Made by a program: the position numbers and the translations under genes
In this document: positions 34,035 through 39,612 of the stretch, piece by piece
How the letters are laid out: each line of letters opens with the position of its first letter
Numbering within the stretch: the stretch's first letter is position 1
NCBI GenBank assembly: GCA_964500895.1
Contig: CAZCQP010000024.1
Span: forward strand, 1-39,612
Direction of reading: 5' to 3'
DNA: 39,612 nucleotides
From: CAZCQP01 sp964500895
Lineage (GTDB): Bacteria > Bacillota > Clostridia > Lachnospirales > JAISER01
Notes under the pieces: generated by a model
Databases searched by the model: none
What the model saw: only the letters and a program-made list of their open reading frames with translations
Told to the model about the DNA's origin: nothing

Positions 34035-34471
34035 AACTTTTAACCTTTCGCCTAAGAGACGGGCTGTTCGGCATTAAAATAGAATCTGTGAAGGAAATAA
34101 ACCGGCATGTGGGTTACACCCAAACCCCAACGGCAGACACAGCGCTTTTAGGGCTTTACAACATGCGGGGGCAGATTGTTACCATTTTCGACTTGGCCCA
34201 TTTGCTGGGTTATGAGCAGGTGGAACCCGAAGCCCAAGTGAACTGCATCATTCTAAAACCCAGGCAAAACTTTACAGACATGATGGGTTTTGCTGTAGAC
34301 ACAGCGGTGGATGTGGTGACGGTGGACCATAACTTCATCAAAGCCGTGCCACCCAACGTCCCCAGCCGAATTGCCAACCATCTGATTGGCGTTTACCAGA
34401 CAGAGCAGGATTTGCTGCTGATGGTTAATGAAGAAAAACTGTTTTTTCAACAAAACAACAGAGAGGTGTAG
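34031..34471 (+). CDS. cheW: CheW coupling protein
   Basis: CheW links chemoreceptors to CheA at the membrane arrays. The 146-residue single-domain protein has the usual order of short strands: LLTFRLRDGLFGIKIESVKEI at the start, LGLYNMRGQIVTIFDLAHLLG in the middle and LIGVYQTEQDLLLMVNEEKLF at the end. It overlaps cheA as ATGA and is followed after 3 bp by the chemoreceptor gene. Confidence 0.95.
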   Translation: MKLLTFRLRDGLFGIKIESVKEINRHVGYTQTPTADTALLGLYNMRGQIVTIFDLAHLLGYEQVEPEAQVNCIILKPRQNFTDMMGFAVDTAVDVVTVDHNFIKAVPPNVPSRIANHLIGVYQTEQDLLLMVNEEKLFFQQNNREV

Positions 34472-34474
34472 AAC

Positions 34475-36481
34475 ATGCGGAATTGGTTCAAAAAGTTACC
34501 CATTAAATCCAAGCTATTTGTGGGGTTCATGGTTATTGCCATCATCGGCAATATAGGGGGCGGCCTTGGCCTTTTAGCATTAAACAACCTGAAAACCATG
34601 GCCTTTGTAGACACCACCCAGCCCTTAAGTGAAATTGCCCAAATTTCAACTTCTTTCCAAAAAATTCGGGTGGAAATGCGTTCGGCATTGCTTGAAACCT
34701 CGGAAAAAGGCACCAAAGATGCCTACAACCGTATTTTGGTGGAATTTGATGTCATTGACGCATTGGCACCCAGCTTTGAATCCACCATTCAAACCCAAGA
34801 AATACGCGACATTTATTCCGAATTTATGAAAGCTTACACAGACTTAAAAGGCAAAATACTAAGCTCTTACTCAATGTTTGAAACAACCCCAGAGAACACC
34901 TTGACCAATTATCACGAAGTGATTGATAATTTAACCGAACCTGCCATGACCGCCATGGATTGCATTGCTAAACTAATGGATGGCAAGGTGCTTTTATCCC
35001 AGAACATTTCAAAAGAGATGGATACTTTCAGTAAGCAGGCCACCATCGCCCTTTTTGCGTGCATCATTGGTTGCCTCATACTGGCCTTTTGGTTTGCAGG
35101 GGGCATATCCAAAACCATCAGCACGCCCATTGTGAATTTGTGCCATTTGATGCACCTGGCCGAAGATGGCGATTTAACCGTTCGGGCAGATGAAAAGCTA
35201 GGCGCTGAACTGGGCGAGCTAAACATGACCTTTAACCATTTGCTGCAGCAAACCAGCCACGCCATGAGCGGCATTTTACAAACTTCTTCTGCCATGAAAA
35301 AAACTGCCGAAAACATGCTAAACATTGCACAGGAAATGGCAAAAAGTGGCAGTAATACATCTTTAAAAACGTCCATGACATCTGCGGCAGTGGATGAAAT
35401 TTCTGCGGGTGTGAGCCAGTCGTCGGAGTCTTTGTCTTCCACCAGCATCAACATCAACACCATTGCTTCCGCCATTGAAGAAATGAGCAGCACCATCCGA
35501 AGCCTGGCCTCTGCTGCGGAAGAAACTTCTGTGGGCGTTAAAGAAGCCACCGGGTTAGTGAGCAACATCACCGGCAGCATCCGCAAAGTATCGGAAACGA
35601 CCGACAGCGTTACAGACGCCGTTCAAGGTGTGGTGGAGTCTGTGAAGGACATTAATGCGGCGTTGTTGAATGTGAACCAGCAGTCCAGTCAAGTGTCTGC
35701 CATGATGGAAAACGCCCAGGGCAGAGCCAACAGCGCTTCCTCCATCATTAACGACTTAAACGCATCCTCTAAGCAGATTGGTAAAATTGTAGGGGTCATT
35801 AACGAAATTGCCAACCAGACCAATATGTTGGCGTTAAATGCTGCCATTGAAGCGGCCGGTGCCGGTGAGGCAGGCAACGGGTTTGCCGTAGTGGCCAATG
35901 AAGTGAAAGAGCTGGCCCGCCAAACCGCCCATGCCACCGACGAAATTGCAGAACAGATTGAAACCATGCAAAGCAACACGGCCCAAGCGGTATCTGCCGT
36001 TACGGCCATTAGCGGCATGATTGGTGAAATGACCAGCTTTACCAGCGATTTAACCCATTCCATCAACGTGCAGTATAGCCGGGCTGAAGGCATTAAGGAA
36101 GACTCTGTGAAGGCGTCTAAACGGCTCACCGGCATTTCAAAGGAAATTGCGCTTATTTCCGAAAACTCCATCAACGTGAACAGAAGCGCAACCGAATCTT
36201 CTAAAGGTGTAACAGAAATTGCCCGCTCCACGTCAGAGCTACTCAAAGCTTCTGAAGAAGTGGCTATGAACACCGAACGTGCTTCTTCCAGCGTGGTGGA
36301 CATTAACCGCACAGCCAAAGAAATTACTGCCGGTGTGATGGATATTTCTAAAAACATTCAGCAAATTAATATAGATACAGGCACCATTGCAGAAATTGCC
36401 GCCACCACCAGCGCCACTGCGGAACAAGTGAACCAAGCGGCCAGTACAATGGAAGAATTGCTTAGCAAGTTTCATATTTAG
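34475..36481 (+). CDS. methyl-accepting chemotaxis protein
   Basis: This 668-residue chemoreceptor has a first membrane helix at about 12-34, then a four-helix-bundle-type outer sensing domain of about 150 residues. A second membrane helix lies at about 189-211, followed by a HAMP domain (about 212-265) and a long coiled-coil signalling domain. Its hairpin tip reads INEIANQTNMLALNAAIEAAGAGE-GNGFAVVANEVKELA. The usual EAARAGE reads EAAGAGE here. No CheR-binding pentapeptide is seen at the C-terminus. The ligand is unknown; the outer domain resembles 4HB_MCP sensors. AGAGAGGTG precedes the ATG. The TAG stop is formed by the target duplication and the first base of foldback element copy 2. Confidence 0.95.
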   Translation: MRNWFKKLPIKSKLFVGFMVIAIIGNIGGGLGLLALNNLKTMAFVDTTQPLSEIAQISTSFQKIRVEMRSALLETSEKGTKDAYNRILVEFDVIDALAPSFESTIQTQEIRDIYSEFMKAYTDLKGKILSSYSMFETTPENTLTNYHEVIDNLTEPAMTAMDCIAKLMDGKVLLSQNISKEMDTFSKQATIALFACIIGCLILAFWFAGGISKTISTPIVNLCHLMHLAEDGDLTVRADEKLGAELGELNMTFNHLLQQTSHAMSGILQTSSAMKKTAENMLNIAQEMAKSGSNTSLKTSMTSAAVDEISAGVSQSSESLSSTSININTIASAIEEMSSTIRSLASAAEETSVGVKEATGLVSNITGSIRKVSETTDSVTDAVQGVVESVKDINAALLNVNQQSSQVSAMMENAQGRANSASSIINDLNASSKQIGKIVGVINEIANQTNMLALNAAIEAAGAGEAGNGFAVVANEVKELARQTAHATDEIAEQIETMQSNTAQAVSAVTAISGMIGEMTSFTSDLTHSINVQYSRAEGIKEDSVKASKRLTGISKEIALISENSINVNRSATESSKGVTEIARSTSELLKASEEVAMNTERASSSVVDINRTAKEITAGVMDISKNIQQINIDTGTIAEIAATTSATAEQVNQAASTMEELLSKFHI

Positions 36482-36641
36482 AATCTGGATTCATAATAAG
36501 GAATGCTGGATTTTCGAGCGAATTTTTTGCCAGGCAAGGCAAATTTTCGCAGGAATACCCTTGAGGTATTTCAAGAAAATTTAACGCAGTATGGCATAAA
36601 ATCCGCCGAAAAGGCGGCGTTTCGGTTATGAATACAGGTTC
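36481..36641. mobile_element. MITE-like foldback element, copy 2
   Basis: The 161-bp element has imperfect terminal inverted repeats: GAATCTGGATTCATAA (from 36481) and TTATGAATACAGGTTC (to 36641), with two mismatches. It is flanked by TTA at 36478-36480 and 36642-36644 as a probable 3-bp target duplication. The interior holds several nested hairpins (GGCAAAxTTTTCGC with its partner, AATACC/GGTATT, CCGCC/GGCGG). The last 13 bases are identical to the end of copy 1 at 29314. No open frame of note. Confidence 0.75.
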
Positions 36642-36697
36642 TTAAATGACGCAGTCGTTAAAAAAAGGCTTCAACTGCCTTTTGTGAGGTTATCATT

Positions 36698-37807
36698 ATG
36701 TCCCAGACATGTAGCTTAATTGTTTCTGCTTCTATTGTGTATAAAAAAATGATTACAACGGTGCTGGAAGAGCTAGTGCCCCACATGCAGCTTTGCACCG
36801 TTGATTCCTTGGCTTCTGCTTTACAAAGCCTGGCCACTCAGCCATGCCAGCTTGTGTGCATAGATACCGCTTTAACTGATTTTCACCAGCGACACCTAGA
36901 CGAAATAAAGCGCCGTTTTCCTCAAATGTTTATTGTTGTGATTGGTGATAAACATGCGCTGTCTAAAGCAAACATAGACCCCCAGATGGACACCAACCTG
37001 TTTACCATCATTAAACCCCTGGATGAAGGTTATGAAGTGAATTTGCGCACCATTCAGCGGGGGGTGCAATTTGCGCTTTTGCAGCTTAAACGCCGGAACA
37101 CAGCCAAGGATAAACCTTTGGCCCAATCCCAAGCCCAATCTCAAGCCCAAGACCAGGTTAACCCGCTGCTGAAATCCAAAGCGCCGCCTATTCGGGGGCA
37201 CATACCTTTAGGCCGTTTCGCCCTTTTGCTTATTGCATCATCCACCGGCGGGCCTAATGCAGTGGCCCAAGTGCTGAAACCATTGCCCCGTTCCATACCT
37301 GTCCCCATTCTTGTGGTTCAGCACATGCCAGCTATGTTTACAAAAAACTTGGCAGATTCCCTAGATGCCAACTGTCAGATAACTGTTTTGGAAGCCGTGC
37401 CCGGAGATTTCCCCAAGCCCGGACACGCTTACATTGCCCCAGGGGGCCTGCATCTTACGCTGGACGAAAACAACCGGTTTCAAACCACCGATGGTGAATA
37501 TGTAAACGGTGTGAAACCTGCGGCAGATGTTTTGTTTGAAGCTGTAGCCAGGCAATACAGAGGGAAGCGCATTCTGGTGGTTGTATTAACCGGCATGGGC
37601 TGTGACGGCACCCGCGGCGTGGGGGCACTGAAAAAAAACTGCCAATGCTACTGCCTAACCCAAAGTGAGGCTAGCTGTACGGTGTACGGAATGCCACGTG
37701 CTGTGGTAGAAGCCGGCTTGTCTGACCAGACGGTCAATTTAGAAGATTTACCAGATTACATCGCCCAAACACTGGGCATTGATTTGCACGAACAGGAGGC
37801 CAATTAA
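36698..37807 (+). CDS. cheB: CheB methylesterase with degenerate receiver domain
   Basis: CheB removes methyl groups from receptor glutamates. The 369-residue protein has a C-terminal methylesterase domain (about 172-362) with catalytic residues in SSTGGP (Ser182), QHMP (His209) and GMGCDG (Asp303). The N-terminal receiver (about 1-125) keeps the acceptor-like Asp56 (VCIDTAL) and Lys106 (IIKP) but has Ser10-Ala11 where the Mg-binding acidic pair should be, so normal phosphorylation by CheA is doubtful. A linker with AQSQAQSQAQ repeats joins the two. GAGGT lies 8 nt before the ATG. The 216-bp gap to the receptor gene is mostly foldback element copy 2; a weak AAAAGGC/GCCTTTT hairpin (36663-36683) precedes the ribosome site. 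Confidence 0.93.
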   Translation: MSQTCSLIVSASIVYKKMITTVLEELVPHMQLCTVDSLASALQSLATQPCQLVCIDTALTDFHQRHLDEIKRRFPQMFIVVIGDKHALSKANIDPQMDTNLFTIIKPLDEGYEVNLRTIQRGVQFALLQLKRRNTAKDKPLAQSQAQSQAQDQVNPLLKSKAPPIRGHIPLGRFALLLIASSTGGPNAVAQVLKPLPRSIPVPILVVQHMPAMFTKNLADSLDANCQITVLEAVPGDFPKPGHAYIAPGGLHLTLDENNRFQTTDGEYVNGVKPAADVLFEAVARQYRGKRILVVVLTGMGCDGTRGVGALKKNCQCYCLTQSEASCTVYGMPRAVVEAGLSDQTVNLEDLPDYIAQTLGIDLHEQEAN

Positions 37808-37808
37808 C

Positions 37809-38672
37809 ATGAGTGTGAACATATCGGAAATGGAGTTTTCCTTGTTTCAAAAATTTATCTTAGACAAATGTGGCATTGAACTGGCCCCGGAAAAAGCGTA
37901 CTTGATTGAAAGCCGCCTAACCAAAATTCTGGTAGACTTAAAGTGCAATTCCTTTGGCGAATTATACCGCACCCTCCAGTCCTCCCATGACGATAAGCTG
38001 GTGCAGCGGCTCATTGATGCCATTACCACCAACGAAACTTTATGGTTCCGAGACAAACTGCCCTGGCGGGTGATGGAAAACCTTTTGCTGCCCCAGTTTA
38101 TAGAGGATTTAAAGTCTGGTAAAAAAGACCGCATCCGCATTTGGAGCGCCGCCACCTCTACCGGGCAAGAGGCTTATTCCACAGCCATGTGCATAGACAA
38201 TTACTTAAAAACAAAAAATGTGCAAGGGGTGTCTTTAAAGCAATTTGAAATCATCGGCACAGACATTTCCCGGCTTGTGCTGGAAATTGCCAAAAACGGC
38301 CGTTACGATAGCATTGCCATTACCAGAGGGCTAGACAAAACCTTAAAAAGCACATACTTTACCCAGCGAGACAACGCCTGGGAAATTATACCGCCTATAA
38401 AGCAAGCCGTACAGTTTCACCAATTTAATCTTCAAAATTCTTTTGCGTCCTTTGGTACTTTCGACATTATATTTTGCCGATACGTGCTGATCTATTTTTC
38501 CGATATTCTGAAAACAGATATTATAAAGCGGATGAACCAAAGCTTGAAGGTTGACGGAACCATGTTTTTAGGCGCTTATGAAATGTGCAGCCATTTAAGC
38601 AGCATGTTTGAATCCAAGTTGTTTGAAAACGGCGTGTACTATACCAAAGCTTTGGAGAAAAAAGGGGTGTAA
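37809..38672 (+). CDS. cheR: CheR chemoreceptor methyltransferase
   Basis: CheR methylates receptor glutamates with S-adenosylmethionine, opposing CheB. The 287-residue protein has the all-helical N-terminal domain (about 1-70), the TNETLWFRD motif, the SAM-binding segment IWSAATSTGQEAYS (about 111-124) and the IIFCRYVLIYF segment near the C-terminus, all typical. ATG 37809 is chosen because AGGAGG lies about 10 nt upstream at the end of cheB; a longer frame overlapping cheB exists. It lies 1 bp after cheB. Confidence 0.96.
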   Translation: MSVNISEMEFSLFQKFILDKCGIELAPEKAYLIESRLTKILVDLKCNSFGELYRTLQSSHDDKLVQRLIDAITTNETLWFRDKLPWRVMENLLLPQFIEDLKSGKKDRIRIWSAATSTGQEAYSTAMCIDNYLKTKNVQGVSLKQFEIIGTDISRLVLEIAKNGRYDSIAITRGLDKTLKSTYFTQRDNAWEIIPPIKQAVQFHQFNLQNSFASFGTFDIIFCRYVLIYFSDILKTDIIKRMNQSLKVDGTMFLGAYEMCSHLSSMFESKLFENGVYYTKALEKKGV

Positions 38673-38676
38673 TGGA

Positions 38677-39051
38677 ATGAAAATTTTATCTGTAGACGAT
38701 TCAAATATCATTCGGAGAATCATACGTTCGGTTGTGAACGTACTGGGCCATGAGTTTTTGGAAGCGGCAGAAGGAGAAGAAGCCCTTGCCATTTTGGAAG
38801 CAGAAAACGGCCAGGTAGACCTGGTCTTGCTAGACTGGAACATGCCCGGGTTAAGTGGCTATGAATTGCTGCTCACCCTTAAAAATGATGCACGTTTTAA
38901 ACACATTCCAGTGATGATGGTGACCACCGAAAGCGAAAAGTCTAACATTATTCAGGCAGTGAAAGCAGGGGCCATCAACTACATTACAAAACCCTTCACC
39001 AGCGAAGATTTGATTGTTAAAATCATGGAATGTACAGGGGGTGAGCACTAA
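38677..39051 (+). CDS. cheY: CheY-type response regulator
   Basis: This 124-residue stand-alone receiver has the full active site: acidic pair in SVDDSN, phospho-Asp in LLDWNMPG, TTES threonine region and Lys in YITKPFT. It should carry the signal from CheA to the output, most likely the flagellar switch. ATG 38677 gives the usual MKILSVDD start. AAGGGG lies about 10 nt upstream. The stop overlaps the start of the cheX gene (TAATG). Confidence 0.95.
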   Translation: MKILSVDDSNIIRRIIRSVVNVLGHEFLEAAEGEEALAILEAENGQVDLVLLDWNMPGLSGYELLLTLKNDARFKHIPVMMVTTESEKSNIIQAVKAGAINYITKPFTSEDLIVKIMECTGGEH

Positions 39052-39515
39052 TGCCAAAGTTAGACACCAAACAGCTGATTAACCTTTCAAACATCTTTGA
39101 AAAGTCTTTTTGCGAAGTCATTTCAGTGCTTTCGGGTATTCCGCTTATGAAAACCGATGACGATGAAATGCCAGGGAACTTTATTGGTATTTTGCCCCTT
39201 TCCGGGGACATTAGCGGGTTGTTTGTTATTTCCGCCAGCGACGAAAGCCTTCAACTATTAACCGCATACATGACCGGCCAAGAAGAAGTAAGCGATGCCG
39301 ATATGCAAGATTGCATTGGCGAATTGGCCAACATGGCCTGTGGGCTGGCCAAAGCCCGGTCCAGCATGGAGGGCATTGCCTTTACCCTTTCCACACCTTT
39401 TTCCATAAAAGGTGCGCAAGACCTTGAATTTGCGTTTAAGAAAAACGCCCGGGTGATGGAGTTTCCCTTTGTGTCACCGGAAATTTCATTAAACGTTCGA
39501 GTCATTTTGCTATAG
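39051..39515 (+). CDS. cheX: CheX-like CheY-P phosphatase
   Basis: This 154-residue protein fits the CheC/CheX/FliY phosphatase family, which removes phosphate from CheY. The single conserved helix with E-x2-N (IGELANMACGLAK, about residues 88-100) is the catalytic motif, and one copy is typical of CheX. Strands such as FIGILPLSGDISGLFVIS and the C-terminal SLNVRVIL complete the fold. It directly follows cheY with 1-bp overlap, consistent with its role in resetting CheY. Confidence 0.88.
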   Translation: MPKLDTKQLINLSNIFEKSFCEVISVLSGIPLMKTDDDEMPGNFIGILPLSGDISGLFVISASDESLQLLTAYMTGQEEVSDADMQDCIGELANMACGLAKARSSMEGIAFTLSTPFSIKGAQDLEFAFKKNARVMEFPFVSPEISLNVRVILL

Positions 39516-39521
39516 GCAGGA

Positions 39522-39561
39522 GCGGTCCTTTGTGACCGCCCAAAACATGATTCATGTTTTG
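39522..39561. promoter_or_regulatory. two adjacent hairpins downstream of cheX
   Basis: GCGGTC (39522-39527) pairs with GACCGC (39534-39539). Directly after it, CAAAACATGA (39541-39550) pairs with TCATGTTTTG (39552-39561) as a perfect 10-bp inverted repeat. Neither is followed by a T-run. They precede the ribosome site of a tiny open frame and may form a leader structure. Confidence 0.4.
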
Positions 39562-39574
39562 AAAGGAGATACAA

Positions 39575-39601
39575 ATGAACACGATTAGACCCCCCTGTTA
39601 A
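39575..39601 (+). CDS. possible 8-codon micro-ORF with strong ribosome site
   Basis: ATG at 39575 follows AAAGGAGAT with a normal spacer and is open for eight codons (MNTIRPPC) before TAA. It could be a regulatory leader peptide for a gene beyond the window edge, or the start of a gene broken by an error near the contig end. The sequence stops 11 bp later. Confidence 0.3.
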   Translation: MNTIRPPC

Positions 39602-39612
39602 ACCTCGAATCA

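Noticed and set aside
36663..36683. Hairpin AAAAGGC/GCCTTTT read as a terminator between mcp and cheB
   Set aside because: The stem has only three G-C pairs and no separate T-run follows; termination here would cut the operon, and cheB has no other clear promoter.

Overview
This window looks like a contig from an anaerobic Gram-positive bacterium of the Clostridia, most like Oscillospiraceae/Ruminococcaceae. That is an inference from gene content: a ferredoxin-dependent 2-oxoacid oxidoreductase, a single-chain PurL with fused glutaminase, a protein with a BofC C-terminal-type domain (a spore-former lineage marker), a DUF6465-type small protein, strong AGGAGG ribosome-binding sites with many GTG/TTG starts, and a tRNA gene with no encoded CCA. 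A run of exactly 100 N inside a repetitive gene suggests a draft or metagenome assembly.

Layout. (1) 118-2620, plus strand: a compact operon of an SGNH hydrolase, a ROK sugar kinase and an RpiR-type regulator, probably for sugar or amino-sugar use. (2) 2640-3507, minus strand: tRNA-Leu(CAG) behind a structured leader, and a BofC_C-like membrane protein. (3) 3627-4934, plus: an FAD oxidoreductase with a C-terminal Rieske domain. (4) 4945-16892, minus: a nine-gene purine operon, purC-F-M-N-D-L-B-K-E, with a clear promoter and a palindrome at the start site. It covers all steps from PRPP to AICAR, but purH is absent here. (5) 17153-19914, plus: a large secreted repeat protein broken by the assembly gap and followed by a very strong terminator. 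(6) 19922-26508, minus: a two-polypeptide pyruvate-type oxidoreductase (gamma-delta and alpha-beta fusions), transcription terminator Rho, and a membrane LysM protein. (7) 26587-27723, minus: a GlmU-like protein with an intact acetyltransferase half and a degenerate nucleotidyltransferase half.

(8) 28041-30861, plus: small uncharacterised genes. A 51-residue protein that is one third methionine precedes two Met-rich proteins that appear to be diverged tandem paralogues. They are followed by a Mur-ligase-like fragment, an SSB-like OB-fold protein and the DUF6465-type protein. (9) 30944-39515, plus: a chemosensory operon, cheA (hybrid, two CheW domains plus receiver)-cheW-mcp-cheB-cheR-cheY-cheX. 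The CheB receiver has lost its acidic pair.

Two related ~160-bp foldback elements with matching terminal inverted repeats and 3-bp TA-rich target duplications sit at 29151-29314 and 36481-36641. The second lies exactly on the stop codon of the chemoreceptor gene and preserves termination. The least described material is the Met-rich trio at 28041-29050, the structured tRNA leader at 2807-2879, and the foldback elements.
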